From: Bhargavaea sp. CC-171006
GTDB lineage: Bacteria > Bacillota > Bacilli > Bacillales_A > Planococcaceae
Length of the DNA stretch: 64,000 nt
Direction: 5' to 3'
Assembly: GCF_009761675.1 (NCBI RefSeq)
Contig: NZ_QUZH01000023.1
Coordinates: 186,001-250,000, forward strand
Below, one piece after another: positions 43,034 to 52,475 of this stretch. Made by a program: the position numbers and the translations under genes. A model generated the notes under the pieces. That model saw nothing but the letters and a program-made list of their open reading frames with translations. It was not told the DNA's origin and did not search any database. The stretch's first letter is position 1; the number at the start of each line of letters is the position of its first letter.

Positions 43034-45247
43034 TCATTCCCCTTCTTCTTCGCCTTCCCGGATGACGGTTCCGTCAGAGGATTCTTTTAGTGTGCCCTCT
43101 GTGTTGGGGCCGGCTTCCCCGCTTTTGATCCGCTCTTTTTTAAGTTCGAAGTAGAAGTCGGTCATTTCGCGGGCAATCTCATTGTTCGGGTGCGGGATGA
43201 CGGATGGGTTTGTCGAGATATTGGGTGCCAGCACCGCATAGGCAATCTCCGGATCATCGTACGGGGCAAATCCGACATGCGAGACGTTGACGGTCGCCTT
43301 GCCGAACCAAGGATCTTTCCGGTCCGCCTCATAGTAATATCGCTGGGCGGTGCCCGTCTTACCGGCCGCCTTATAGCCTTTTGTATCCTTGAATGTCGAA
43401 TACGCCGTACCGCGGGGATTGTAGTAGACGGAATACATCGCCTCTTTCATCCGGTCGATCTGGCCATCCGAGTTATCGACCCGGTTCAGGTACTTTGCCG
43501 GAACTTCCGTTGCGATCGGACCGAGGGTTTTGCCATCGGGTGACGGCTCCCGGATTTCTTTCACGACACGCGGCGCTACCCGGTAACCTCCATTGGCGAT
43601 CGTTGCGACGTACTGGGCAAGTTGCATCGTCGTATACGTATCATACTGCCCGATGGCGAAATCGAGGATTTTGTTGGCATCCGGATTAGGCGGGCTCTGC
43701 CCTGTGGCTTCGCTCGGAAGGTCGATTCCGGTTTTCACGCCAAGACCGAAGCCGGCAAACGAATCCCGGAAGAGGTTGATGGCCTTGGTGTCGATTGCAA
43801 GGGGACCGTTCCGCACATAAGTACCGCCGCCAAGTGCGATGGCAATCTTCCACATGTAGACGTTGGAAGACCTTGTGATGGCGGTCAGATCATTGACGGG
43901 TACACGCCCATACTGGTTAAACAGGGTCCGCTTGGGCTTCGTTCCCCGGAAATAAAGGGGTTCATCGATCATCGTCTGGCCGACAGTTGCGGCCCCGTGC
44001 TCATAGCCCGCAAGTATGGTCGCCATCTTGACGGTCGAACCGGCCTCATACACATCCTGGAAAGTACCGAATGTCCGGTCATACACTTCATACTTTCCGG
44101 TTTCCTTGTCACGGTACACTTGCTTGCCGACCATCGACAGGATTTCTCCATTGTTCGGGTCCATCATTACGAAGAAGATCCGGTCGAAAGCCTGGGAATT
44201 CGGTCCGTTTTTGATGGAAAGCACATGACGGCTCACGACTTCTTCGGCTTTTTTCTGGAGCTCGCTGTCGATGCTCAGGACCAGGTCCTTCCCAGGCTGC
44301 CCTTCCTGGACCGGCACCGTCTCAATGACGTTCCCCGACTTATCGGTAATATTTTTGGCAATCGTCTTTTGTCCCTGTAGGACGGATTCATATTGTTCCT
44401 CTATGAAACTTCTGCCAACACGGTCATTCCGGGAATAACCGCGGGCAAGATAATAATTCAGCTTTTCACTCGGAATGCCAGTTTTTGGTGTCGTGGTGCT
44501 GCCGAGGATGGCCATCTCGGAGTTTTTCACCCGCTCCCAGTCCGTCGTCGTGTTAACACCCGGCAGCTCATGGAGCCGTTCGGAAACCCTGGCGTATTCT
44601 TCCGGAGTCACATCTCCGCTCTTGATGATCTGCGGCGAATAATTATAACCGGAGGTCATTTCCCGGTAGATGGCAAGAACCTCAAGCTCTTCCCCGGTCA
44701 ACGAGTTCAAGTCCTCTTCCGTGATTTTTTCACGTACCAGGGTGTCCAGTTCCCGCTGGCGTTCGGTTTTTGTTTTCGTATCATCCGAATTGATCGCCTT
44801 TTTCTCCTTGTCGGAAACACGGTCATATGCCTCGTCTTTGTTGAGGAGGATCCAGAAGTCCTTTTTGTCGCGCATGGTGACATCCTCCGGATCCTTCTTG
44901 ATCAGCGCGGCGAGCCCTCGGGCGACGTCAAGCATTTCATCCGTCTTCGTAGACTGTTTTTTTGTATAGGTGATGGCCCTCTTCGGGTCATTCCCGACAA
45001 GAATTTCTCCATTGCGGTCATAGATCCTGCCCCTGGGAACACTTGTATTGACGGAGATTTCCTCTGTTCGCTCAATCACCCGCTTGTAGTCTTCTCCTTT
45101 GACGATCTGGAGATATCCCAGACGGAGGACAAGCGCGGAAAACAGGAGGAAAATGGTGAAAAACAGGACATTCATCCTGAAGGCGGTGTTCTTGCGAAGT
45201 TTCTGTTTTGGTGTCTCCTGCTTAGAGGATCGCCTGCGGCGGTTCAC
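43034..45247 (-). CDS. pbpA: Class B penicillin-binding protein (PbpA/PBP2a-like)
   Basis: 737 aa. Membrane anchor (about 24-46), PBP dimerisation domain with RGRIYDRNGE near 73, and a C-terminal transpeptidase: S404-TVK (active Ser and Lys), SSN near 460 and KTGT near 640. Cross-links peptidoglycan during elongation; the B. subtilis homolog supports rod shape and lies at the same locus before sodA. The acidic tail (EGEEEGE) is not conserved. ATG 45247. Confidence 0.96.
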   Translation of the reverse strand: MNRRRRSSKQETPKQKLRKNTAFRMNVLFFTIFLLFSALVLRLGYLQIVKGEDYKRVIERTEEISVNTSVPRGRIYDRNGEILVGNDPKRAITYTKKQSTKTDEMLDVARGLAALIKKDPEDVTMRDKKDFWILLNKDEAYDRVSDKEKKAINSDDTKTKTERQRELDTLVREKITEEDLNSLTGEELEVLAIYREMTSGYNYSPQIIKSGDVTPEEYARVSERLHELPGVNTTTDWERVKNSEMAILGSTTTPKTGIPSEKLNYYLARGYSRNDRVGRSFIEEQYESVLQGQKTIAKNITDKSGNVIETVPVQEGQPGKDLVLSIDSELQKKAEEVVSRHVLSIKNGPNSQAFDRIFFVMMDPNNGEILSMVGKQVYRDKETGKYEVYDRTFGTFQDVYEAGSTVKMATILAGYEHGAATVGQTMIDEPLYFRGTKPKRTLFNQYGRVPVNDLTAITRSSNVYMWKIAIALGGGTYVRNGPLAIDTKAINLFRDSFAGFGLGVKTGIDLPSEATGQSPPNPDANKILDFAIGQYDTYTTMQLAQYVATIANGGYRVAPRVVKEIREPSPDGKTLGPIATEVPAKYLNRVDNSDGQIDRMKEAMYSVYYNPRGTAYSTFKDTKGYKAAGKTGTAQRYYYEADRKDPWFGKATVNVSHVGFAPYDDPEIAYAVLAPNISTNPSVIPHPNNEIAREMTDFYFELKKERIKSGEAGPNTEGTLKESSDGTVIREGEEEGE

Positions 45248-45300
45248 GCGGCTTCCCCCTTTCCTTGCAATTTTCTATGAGAATTGTAACCTAAACCAAC

Positions 45301-45339
45301 AAAAAAAGCACACACCAACGGGACGCCCGAGGTGTGTGC
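45301..45339 (-). terminator. Terminator of sodA
   Basis: GCACACACC (45308-45316) and GGTGTGTGC (45331-45339), then TTTTTTTGTT on the minus strand. Confidence 0.85.
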
Positions 45340-45378
45340 GGGGTTTCCGGCATAGCCGGAATGAGGCTGAGCCTATGA

Positions 45379-45984
45379 TTACTTCGCTTCTTCGTAACGC
45401 TTGGAAACTTCTTCCCAGTTTACAACGTTCCAGAATGCCGATGCATATTCAGGACGGCGGTTCTGGTACTTCAGGTAGTACGCGTGCTCCCAGACATCAA
45501 GACCGAGAACTGGCGTCTTGCCTTCCATGAGAGGAGAGTCCTGGTTTGGAGTCGACGTGACTTCGACTTCACCGTTGTTCACGACAAGCCAAGCCCAGCC
45601 GGAACCGAAGCGGCCCTTCGCAGCTGTTTCGAACTCTTCCTTGAATTTGTCGAAGCTGCCGAACTTTTTGTCGATTGCTTCGGCAAGTGCTCCGGATGGC
45701 TGGCCGCCGCCGTTTGGCGAAAGGATCTGCCAGAAAAGCGAGTGGTTGGCATGGCCGCCGCCATTGTTGCGGACTGCGGTTTTCTTTTCTTCCGGTACGG
45801 AATCGAAGTTACGGAGAACATCTTCGATCGATTTTTCAGCGAGATCCGTTCCTTCAACTGCTGCGTTGAGGTTTGTCACATACGTGTTGTGGTGCTTCGT
45901 ATGGTGGATCTCCATCGTTTCTTTGTCGATGCTTGGCTCCAACGCGTCGTATGCGTATGGAAGTTCCGGCAATTTAAAAGCCAT
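45379..45984 (-). CDS. sodA: Superoxide dismutase, Mn type
   Basis: 201 aa. Ligands His in EIHHTKHH (near 27), His in GHANHSLFW (near 82), and Asp/His in [16 protein letters not shown] (near 164-168). GSGWAWLV and the Gly/Gln pattern favour manganese. Cytoplasmic, no signal peptide. Single gene with its own terminator, between pbpA and a DUF456 gene. ATG 45984 after GGGAGGAATG. Confidence 0.98.
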   Translation of the reverse strand: MAFKLPELPYAYDALEPSIDKETMEIHHTKHHNTYVTNLNAAVEGTDLAEKSIEDVLRNFDSVPEEKKTAVRNNGGGHANHSLFWQILSPNGGGQPSGALAEAIDKKFGSFDKFKEEFETAAKGRFGSGWAWLVVNNGEVEVTSTPNQDSPLMEGKTPVLGLDVWEHAYYLKYQNRRPEYASAFWNVVNWEEVSKRYEEAK

Positions 45985-46056
45985 TTCACATTCCTCCCGG
46001 GTTCAATTGATTGACTACAACCTTCACATTATCAAACTTGTTGCACAGCTTCAAAT

Positions 46057-46082
46057 AAAAAGCACCGCCGAAATTGCGGTGC
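46057..46082 (-). terminator. Terminator of the DUF456 gene
   Basis: GCACCGC (46062-46068) and GCGGTGC (46076-46082), then TTTTTATT on the minus strand. Confidence 0.75.
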
Positions 46083-46095
46083 AAGAAAGTATTTG

Positions 46096-46578
46096 TCAGG
46101 ACACCACAATGACAAACAGCAAAATCATGATAATCTGGATAGCACCCTTCACGCCGACCGATGTAAGGAATCCGATCAGCGAGCCCAGGCCGCTTCTCAT
46201 GGCCTGCCTGAGACCCTTCCGGTTCACCAGCAGTTCCCCGAGAACTGCACCGATAAACGGTCCGGCAAGAATACCGACAACCGGAATGATGAACGGCCCG
46301 ACAAGGATGCCGATGGTGCTCCCCCACATCCCAGCCTTTGTGCCGCCAAACTTTTTGACGCCTACTGCGTTGGCCAGAAAGTCCGCCCCGAACAGCAGAA
46401 TGACAAAAAGGATTTCGGCCAGCCAGAACCACCAGGGAAGTTCGGCAAACGAGTAGAACAGGCCGTACAGGACAAATCCCAGAAAGACAAAAAGAGAAGC
46501 GGGGATCACCGGATAGACCAGCCCTATGAACGCGATGATGAAACTCAGGATAATCAGCGTCCAGGCAATGATGGCCAT
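46096..46578 (-). CDS. yqgC: DUF456 membrane protein (YqgC-like)
   Basis: 160 aa, about four to five hydrophobic segments with the glycine-rich GSTIGILVGPFIIPVVGILAGPF core (split: GSTIGILVGPF and IIPVVGILAGPF) typical of DUF456. Function unknown. Position next to sodA matches B. subtilis yqgC. ATG 46578. Confidence 0.88.
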   Translation of the reverse strand: MAIIAWTLIILSFIIAFIGLVYPVIPASLFVFLGFVLYGLFYSFAELPWWFWLAEILFVILLFGADFLANAVGVKKFGGTKAGMWGSTIGILVGPFIIPVVGILAGPFIGAVLGELLVNRKGLRQAMRSGLGSLIGFLTSVGVKGAIQIIMILLFVIVVS

Positions 46579-46605
46579 TTGGTTCTCCCCCCTTCTCTTA
46601 TTTCA

Positions 46606-48255
46606 TTATACGTTGCGGCCCAGAATGGATTCCGCGATATTGACAGCATGGTCGCCGATCCGCTCGAGATTGCTCACGATATCGACGAACACGATACCTG
46701 CCTGCGCCGAACATTGTCCGTCATTCAGACGCTGGATGTGCTTTTTGCGGAACTTCCGCTCCATCTTGTCGATGAGGTCTTCTTTTTCCGCAACCTCACG
46801 AGCGATTTCCGCATCATGATGATTAAGTGCTTCCAGCGATCGGCTGACCGTATCGATGGTCAGGCTGAACATTTCATCAAGGTCCGCCATCGCACCTTCC
46901 GTCAGCAGCACACGATTTGCTTCACGATAGTCGATCAGTTCGATGATGTTCTCGAAATGATCGCCGATCCGCTCGATGTCGCGAACCGTCTCCATCAGAA
47001 TAACGTGGCGCTCGGATTCGATCGCACTGATCGGCTCCGCGGAGATCTTGACGAGGTAATCGGTAATACCCCGATCCAGGTTATTGATCGCATCTTCCAG
47101 TTGGTATGCCGTTTCTGAATGTTTCTTTTCACTTGTTTTCAGATACGTGTAAGTCTCATTCAGGCCGCGGACAGCATACTCGCCCATGCGAAGAATCTCT
47201 TCCTTTGCCTGGCCGATTGCAATGGACGGCGACTGCGAGATAAAGGATGGGTCCAGATGTTTCGGCTTGAACTCGATAGAAACATCCTCGCCCGGAATCA
47301 GCTTTGTCACCACGTATGCCCAAGCTCCGATTAGCGGGAACTGGATGATCGTGTTGGCCACGTTAAAGGATCCGTGGGCAAAGGCGATCTGCATCTTCGG
47401 CTCGAGTCCGAGAGTGGCTGACAGCCAGCTGACATATGCGGTAAACGGCGCCAGGAAAATCATGAAGATGATTGTTCCCACCACATTAAAGAGAACGTGT
47501 GTCGCAGCTGCGCGGCGCGCCGCGACGGATGCACCTAGAGATGCAAGCACGGCGGTGATCGTTGTACCGATGTTGTCACCGAACAGGATCGGCAGTGCAG
47601 CCTTCAGGTCGACAAGCTGCTCGGCATACAAGCCCTGCAGAATCCCGACTGTCGCACTTGAGCTCTGGACGATGAGTGTGAAGACCGTTCCGACGACGAC
47701 ACCGAGAGCCGAATGCTCACTCATGGAGACCGTCAAGTCGATAAACGACGGAAGCTCGCGAAGCGGCTTCATGCCTCCGCTCATCAGCTCAAGGCCAAGG
47801 AAAAGGCCACCGAAGCCGAATACGACTTCACCCAGGTTCTTGACCTTGTCCTTCTTGAAGAAGAACAGAAGAAAGGCTCCGACACCCATGATCGGAAGCG
47901 CATAGGCACCGACGTCGATGCCGATGATAAAGGCCGTGACAGTCGTCCCGATATTGGCCCCCATGATGACGCCGATTGCCTGGCGCAGTTTCATGAAACC
48001 TGCACTGACGAGGCCGACGACAATGACCGTCGTCCCGGAACTGGATTGGATCAGGACCGTGACGGCAACCCCGACCAGCACACCCATGAACGGGTTTGTC
48101 GTGAACCGGTCCAGAATGTCCCTTAACCGGTCACCTGCCGCTTTTTGAAGGGCATTACCCATAAAGTTGATGGCGAAAAGGAAAATTCCCAATCCACCGA
48201 TAAACTGGAATATCATTTCTGTCCAGTTGATTTCCACGAGTTCATTCAACCCCAT
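46606..48255 (-). CDS. Na/Pi cotransporter family protein
   Basis: 549 aa. Eight to nine membrane segments in the first 310 residues with the two inverted QSSS repeats (LIQSSSGTT near 68 and LIVQSSSATVG near 200) and GANIGTT/GDNIGTT signatures, followed by a PhoU-like helical domain (about 330-545). Probably sodium-coupled phosphate or related anion uptake, with the PhoU part as a regulatory domain. Similar to B. subtilis YqeW/NptA-type proteins. ATG 48255. Confidence 0.92.
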   Translation of the reverse strand: MGLNELVEINWTEMIFQFIGGLGIFLFAINFMGNALQKAAGDRLRDILDRFTTNPFMGVLVGVAVTVLIQSSSGTTVIVVGLVSAGFMKLRQAIGVIMGANIGTTVTAFIIGIDVGAYALPIMGVGAFLLFFFKKDKVKNLGEVVFGFGGLFLGLELMSGGMKPLRELPSFIDLTVSMSEHSALGVVVGTVFTLIVQSSSATVGILQGLYAEQLVDLKAALPILFGDNIGTTITAVLASLGASVAARRAAATHVLFNVVGTIIFMIFLAPFTAYVSWLSATLGLEPKMQIAFAHGSFNVANTIIQFPLIGAWAYVVTKLIPGEDVSIEFKPKHLDPSFISQSPSIAIGQAKEEILRMGEYAVRGLNETYTYLKTSEKKHSETAYQLEDAINNLDRGITDYLVKISAEPISAIESERHVILMETVRDIERIGDHFENIIELIDYREANRVLLTEGAMADLDEMFSLTIDTVSRSLEALNHHDAEIAREVAEKEDLIDKMERKFRKKHIQRLNDGQCSAQAGIVFVDIVSNLERIGDHAVNIAESILGRNV

Positions 48256-48278
48256 TCGACAAAAATTGATGCTTGTCC

Positions 48279-48308
48279 ATTATGTGTAGTTGACCCCTCG
48301 ATTGTAAA
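48279..48308 (-). promoter_or_regulatory. Promoter of the Na/Pi cotransporter gene
   Basis: Minus strand TTTACA (48308-48303), 18 nt, CATAAT (48284-48279). Confidence 0.4.
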
Positions 48309-48381
48309 GAGGTGCTTAAAAGAATTTACAATACGTTAACAATCGGGCAACTCCTGTGTCATAGAACTGTCGTTTTCTTCA

Positions 48382-48410
48382 TTCAGAACTACCCTAATGC
48401 ATGATAAACT
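48382..48410 (+). promoter_or_regulatory. Promoter of the DUF1189 gene
   Basis: TTCAGA (48382-48387), 17 nt, TAAACT (48405-48410). The leader would be very short, which fits a start codon at 48435. Confidence 0.45.
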
Positions 48411-48434
48411 AAACAGGTTAGGGAGGCGATCGAT

Positions 48435-48983
48435 CTGAATCTGAAGTTCCGGCAACTCTTCCTTTCGGCTTTTTATGAGCCAAAGAAACTGGCCGCCTAC
48501 AGGCTTCTGCCATTCGGCAAAGTCGTGAAGTATATTTTTGTATTCGTGTTTATCACAGCTGTCCTGTCGTTCATCAGTTTTTCGATCTCTTCCGGAGATA
48601 TCCTGAAGGAGACTGAGCTTCCGGCAGAAGATCTGAAGGGTATTGGTCCCCTCCTGTACCCGGCTGCCTTTGTTCTGCAGTTTCTAATCTCCACATTCTA
48701 TTTCTACATCAAGGCGAGCATCGCTGCACTTGCGGGTATGGGCATCATCCGGATCCGCGGACGGCGAGGCGAGTACCGGCATCTCTGGCGCACCTCGGCC
48801 GTCGCGCTCACCGTACCGACGCTTCTGCTTCTGGCTGATGACCTGCTCGGCGGAATCATCCCGTTTGCCACAGCCCTGTCGTGGGCAGCCGCACTCGTTT
48901 ATATCTGGCTGGCAGCCGGATATTATCCCAAAAAAGCACCGGCTAAGAGAGCAGTCACGCATAAACCCCCGGCACGTTCATAG
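48435..48983 (+). CDS. yqgB: DUF1189 membrane protein (YqgB-like), probable CTG start
   Basis: 182 aa when read from CTG 48435, 8 nt after GGGAGG. The N-terminal sequence NLKFRQLFLSAFYEPKKLA is amphipathic and typical of the family's beginning; starting at GTG 48525 would remove it and has no ribosome site. About four hydrophobic segments (near 33-52, 75-100, 125-145, 148-165) and a basic tail. No ATG, GTG or TTG exists between the ribosome site and the conserved region. Function unknown. Confidence 0.8.
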   Translation: MNLKFRQLFLSAFYEPKKLAAYRLLPFGKVVKYIFVFVFITAVLSFISFSISSGDILKETELPAEDLKGIGPLLYPAAFVLQFLISTFYFYIKASIAALAGMGIIRIRGRRGEYRHLWRTSAVALTVPTLLLLADDLLGGIIPFATALSWAAALVYIWLAAGYYPKKAPAKRAVTHKPPARS

Positions 48984-49005
48984 AATGTGAAAAAGGGGGT
49001 TTTTT
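48963..49005 (+). terminator. Terminator that also holds the yqfZ ribosome site
   Basis: AAACCCCC (48963-48970) pairs with GGGGGTTT (48995-49002), with an inner CACGTTC/GAATGTG stem and a following T-run. The GGGGG arm is also the Shine-Dalgarno of the next gene (TTG 49007). Confidence 0.65.
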
Positions 49006-49006
49006 C

Positions 49007-49339
49007 TTGCGGATTTTCCTTGCGGCCATCGCGATCCTGATCATCTCCTATTTCATCAGAACTGACCTGCAGGAAGGGACGATTTCCAAAGCTGCCTTCT
49101 ATTCAGAGGACACCCCCACCGGCTGCACGGAAACTGCAGAGCCCGATGTGATACCCGTGACTGTCGTTGAAGGTGACACAGTCCGTTCATTATTTGCGCT
49201 TTACCCGGATGAAATGGATCTCCTCACCCGTCTGAGCGAGTTTTACAAACTGAATCCCCATCTGAAAAACCAACAGCCGGCAATAGGAGAGACGGTCTTT
49301 CTTCCCCTGTCTCCAGACACCGGCAATTCCTGCGGATGA
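49007..49339 (+). CDS. yqfZ: LysM-like domain protein (YqfZ-like)
   Basis: 110 aa from TTG 49007 after AAAGGGGG. One N-terminal membrane/signal segment (about 3-17), a linker with one Cys, then a degenerate LysM (VTVVEGDTVRSLFALYP and KLNPHLKNQQPAIGETVFLP, about 51-100). Probably faces the cell wall. Position before ispG and domain layout match YqfZ. The ribosome site is part of a terminator hairpin, which may limit expression. Confidence 0.78.
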   Translation: MRIFLAAIAILIISYFIRTDLQEGTISKAAFYSEDTPTGCTETAEPDVIPVTVVEGDTVRSLFALYPDEMDLLTRLSEFYKLNPHLKNQQPAIGETVFLPLSPDTGNSCG

Positions 49340-49444
49340 CCACGGTTTCCATGGCCGTTTGCATCCGGATTACTTGTCTAAGCCGGCATGCATTGATAGA
49401 ATAATCCAAGTGAAGGCACCGGCCTGAAAAGGAGAGAATTAACC

Positions 49445-50572
49445 ATGGGTGAAATTACACACCGTTCAAAAACCCGTCCGGTCCGAGTCGGCAATCTGAC
49501 GATCGGCGGCAGCAATGAACTATTCATACAGAGTATGACCACGACCAAGACGCACGATGTGGAGGCGACTGTCGCCCAGATCAAGCAACTGACGGAAGCA
49601 GGCTGCCAGGTTGTCCGGGTAGCGTGCCCGGACGAACGCGCAGCATATGCGATCGGTGATATCAAGAAGCAGATCGATATTCCTCTTGTTGTTGACATCC
49701 ACTTCGACTATCGTCTTGCACTGATTGCAATCGAACAGGGTGCAGACAAGATCCGGATCAACCCGGGCAATATCGGGAAGCGTGAGCGCGTAGAGCAAGT
49801 CGTCAAGGCTGCAAAGGAAAAAGGCATCCCGATCCGGATCGGCGTCAACGCCGGTTCACTCGAGCGCCACATCCTCCAGAAATACGGCTACCCGACGGCT
49901 GATGGAATGGTTGAAAGTGCCCTGCACCACATTAAGATCCTTGAAGATCTCGACTTCCATGACATCATCGTGTCGCTGAAGGCCTCTGATGTCCAGCTGG
50001 CCATCGAAGCCTACCGCAAGGCCTCCGAGGCGTTCGATTATCCGCTCCACCTCGGTATCACGGAGTCCGGAACCAAATTTGCCGGCTCGATCAAGAGTGC
50101 GGCAGGCCTCGGCACCCTGCTCAGCATGGGCATCGGGAATACGTTGCGCGTTTCCCTCAGTGCCGACCCGGTCGAAGAAATCAAGGTTGCGCGTGAACTG
50201 CTGAAGGTCTTCGGACTGTCGTCCAACGCGGCGACACTCATTTCCTGCCCGACATGCGGCCGTATAGAGATCGACCTGATCTCCATCGCGAATGAAGTGG
50301 AAGAATACATCTCCCACATCAAGGCCCCGATCAAGGTTGCCGTTCTCGGCTGCGCTGTCAACGGACCGGGTGAGGCCCGCGAGGCGGATATCGGCATAGC
50401 CGGTGCACGCGGGGAAGGCCTTCTCTTCATGAAAGGTGAAACCGTCCGGAAAGTGCCGGAGGAAACGATGGTCGATGAACTCAAGAAGGAAATCGACAAG
50501 CTGGCTGAAGAATACTTCGAGAACAAACGCCGTGAAGAAGAGCTGGCGCTCCAGGGAGAAAGCGCAGAGTGA
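49445..50572 (+). CDS. ispG: 4-hydroxy-3-methylbut-2-enyl diphosphate synthase
   Basis: 375 aa. Penultimate MEP pathway enzyme, [4Fe-4S]-dependent. TIM-barrel landmarks: [10 protein letters not shown] near 30, [10 protein letters not shown] near 87, RINPGNIG near 103; cluster ligands in SCPTCGR near 268 and [10 protein letters not shown] near 303. All three Cys are present. ATG 49445 follows AAAGGAGAG. Its stop overlaps the next gene (GTGA). Confidence 0.98.
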   Translation: MGEITHRSKTRPVRVGNLTIGGSNELFIQSMTTTKTHDVEATVAQIKQLTEAGCQVVRVACPDERAAYAIGDIKKQIDIPLVVDIHFDYRLALIAIEQGADKIRINPGNIGKRERVEQVVKAAKEKGIPIRIGVNAGSLERHILQKYGYPTADGMVESALHHIKILEDLDFHDIIVSLKASDVQLAIEAYRKASEAFDYPLHLGITESGTKFAGSIKSAAGLGTLLSMGIGNTLRVSLSADPVEEIKVARELLKVFGLSSNAATLISCPTCGRIEIDLISIANEVEEYISHIKAPIKVAVLGCAVNGPGEAREADIGIAGARGEGLLFMKGETVRKVPEETMVDELKKEIDKLAEEYFENKRREEELALQGESAE

Positions 50573-51150
50573 CTCCACTCCGCCTCGGAATCGACATTGA
50601 CGGAACAGTGACCAGTCCCTCTTCCCTCCTGCCGCACATCAATAATCGGTTCGGCAGCGAGTTCAAGCTGGACGACATCACCGATTATAGCCTGACCGCC
50701 TCCTTCCCGATGCTTGATCCGAAAGAGTTCGCCGCTTGGTTCAAGGAAGCGGAACCGGAAATCTACCGGACCTCTCCTGCTCATGACTTTGCCAAGGAAA
50801 TACTGAACAAGTGGAACCGACTGCATGAACTGTATTATATTTCAGCCCGCGGCCTTGAGGTCAGGGATGTAACATTCGGCTGGTTCAGGGAGCACGGCAT
50901 CCCCTACAGTCATATTGAACTGACGGGAAGCCACCGAAAGATCGAGGCAGCCAAAAAACATGGGGTCGAAATCTTTTTCGAGGACAAGCACGACAATGCC
51001 GTAGATATCCATGAGGAAGTCGGCATACCTGTTCTTCTCTTTGATGCACCCTACAACCGGCTCCCTGCCCCGCCCGGCGTCGTCCGTGTGCGCGACTGGC
51101 GCGAAGCGGACAACTGGATCCAAAAGGAATTCGGCACAGAAAAAGCGTGA
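50569..51150 (+). CDS. yqfW: HAD-superfamily nucleotidase (YqfW-like)
   Basis: 193 aa. HAD motif I is GIDIDGTV (7-14, both Asp kept), motif II-like YISARG near 90 and the acidic motif FFEDKHDNA near 135. This is the 5'-nucleotidase-like HAD branch (C-type cap missing). Substrate not known. GTG 50569 overlaps the ispG stop by 4 nt, so it is coupled to ispG. Confidence 0.88.
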   Translation: MTPLRLGIDIDGTVTSPSSLLPHINNRFGSEFKLDDITDYSLTASFPMLDPKEFAAWFKEAEPEIYRTSPAHDFAKEILNKWNRLHELYYISARGLEVRDVTFGWFREHGIPYSHIELTGSHRKIEAAKKHGVEIFFEDKHDNAVDIHEEVGIPVLLFDAPYNRLPAPPGVVRVRDWREADNWIQKEFGTEKA

Positions 51151-51175
51151 GGATGTAAAATCCTCACGCTTTTTT
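51145..51175 (+). terminator. Terminator of ispG-yqfW
   Basis: GCGTGAGGAT (51145-51154) and ATCCTCACGC (51160-51169), then TTTTTT. The stem overlaps the yqfW stop. Confidence 0.88.
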
Positions 51176-51190
51176 CATGTCTGAAAATGA

Positions 51191-51610
51191 TTATCCTGCC
51201 GTTCTGCAATCAGGGCACTGGCCATACACTTCGAACTTGTGGTCATCAATGACAAATGACGGAAGCGCACGGGATACCTGTTCCATCGGACAGACATCCA
51301 ATTCCTCTGTCCTCCCGCATTCCATGCAGATGAAGTGGTGGTGATGGCCATGCCGGTTACAATGCATGCGGAATTTCCGTTCTCCTCCCAGCTCGGTCTC
51401 TTCGAGGATCTTCATTTCTGAAAAAGATGACAGGTTGCGGTAGACCGTATCCTGGCTCATCTTCGGATGCTGGTCGGCCAATGCCTTTCTGACATCCCCG
51501 GCAGACAAATACCGGTCTTCCCTTTCAAGCAGCCTGAGAATCGCTTCTCTGCTCGGCGTCCGCTTGAAACCTTCTGACTTCAGCCTCTCCATGGCGATAT
51601 CAAAGTTCAC
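51191..51610 (-). CDS. zur: Fur-family zinc uptake regulator
   Basis: 139 aa from GTG 51610 after GAGGAGGTG. Winged-helix N-terminus (SEGFKRTPSREAIL, SQDTVYRNLSSF) and a metal-binding C-terminus with HHHHF, structural-zinc pairs CMEC and CPDC, and the regulatory His/Asp/Glu set. Linkage to znuB and znuC and a Zur-like box at their promoter argue for Zur rather than PerR or Fur. Start overlaps the znuB stop by 11 nt. Confidence 0.92.
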   Translation of the reverse strand: MNFDIAMERLKSEGFKRTPSREAILRLLEREDRYLSAGDVRKALADQHPKMSQDTVYRNLSSFSEMKILEETELGGERKFRMHCNRHGHHHHFICMECGRTEELDVCPMEQVSRALPSFVIDDHKFEVYGQCPDCRTAG

Positions 51611-52475
51611 CGGTTCCCACCTCCTCATTCCTAACAGCGCTTCGTGACGCGGCCAGCTTTTTGCCGCCGAGCACCAGCAGCAGGATCATGATTGAAATGA
51701 CGACTATGGTACCTCCCGGTGCCAGATTCAGATAAAAGGCGGCGACAAGGCCACCGAGTACAGACAGTTCGCCGAAAATAACGGCATAGAACATGGCCTG
51801 TCGGAATCCCTTTGCGATCTGCATCGCGGCTGCCACCGGAACTGTCATCAGGGAAGAAACGAGCAGGATGCCTACGATTCTCATCGACCCGGCAACTACA
51901 AGGGCCGTGACAATCATGAACCAGATGTTCAATGCCCTGGACGAAATACCCTGTGCCCTGGAATATTCGGGATCGAACGACAATGAGAAAAGTTCTTTGT
52001 AAGTCAGAACGATAAAGATGAGTGTAATTACGGCGATTGCCATGATTGTATACAGATCCTCGCGCCCCACGGCCGATACAGATCCGAACAGGTATCCGAC
52101 CAGGTCGGTGCTGAAGCCCTGTGCAAGCGAAATGAAAATGGCGCCCAGTGCAATTCCGCCTGACATGATGATCGGTATGGCCAGTTCCTCATAGCTTTTG
52201 TACACTTCCCTCAGCCGGTCGATCAGCAGCGATCCGGCAACAGAGGAGCCGATTCCCAGATATAGCGGGTTTAGTGCTGCCAGTGTGGTGACATTCTGGC
52301 TCAGAAAAAGACTGCCGGCAATCCCTGCAAGCGCGACATGGCTCAGCGCATCCGCGATAAGCGCCAGTCTTCTGACCACGATGAACAGGCCCAGTGCCGG
52401 TGCGATGAGTCCGATGATCAGGCCGGAGGCAAAGGCATTCTGGAGAAATTCATAATCGAATATGGCAGAAATCAT
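51600..52475 (-). CDS. znuB: Zinc ABC transporter permease
   Basis: 291 aa, ABC-3 family with about eight membrane helices. Features: RRLALIADALSHVALAGIA near 34-52 (the ATPase-contact loop) and the conserved LLVSSLMTVPVAAA near 210. ATG 52475 overlaps the znuC stop (ATGA). Zinc, rather than manganese, is inferred from the zur gene directly downstream. No solute-binding protein gene is in the window. Confidence 0.92.
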   Translation of the reverse strand: MISAIFDYEFLQNAFASGLIIGLIAPALGLFIVVRRLALIADALSHVALAGIAGSLFLSQNVTTLAALNPLYLGIGSSVAGSLLIDRLREVYKSYEELAIPIIMSGGIALGAIFISLAQGFSTDLVGYLFGSVSAVGREDLYTIMAIAVITLIFIVLTYKELFSLSFDPEYSRAQGISSRALNIWFMIVTALVVAGSMRIVGILLVSSLMTVPVAAAMQIAKGFRQAMFYAVIFGELSVLGGLVAAFYLNLAPGGTIVVISIMILLLVLGGKKLAASRSAVRNEEVGTGEL

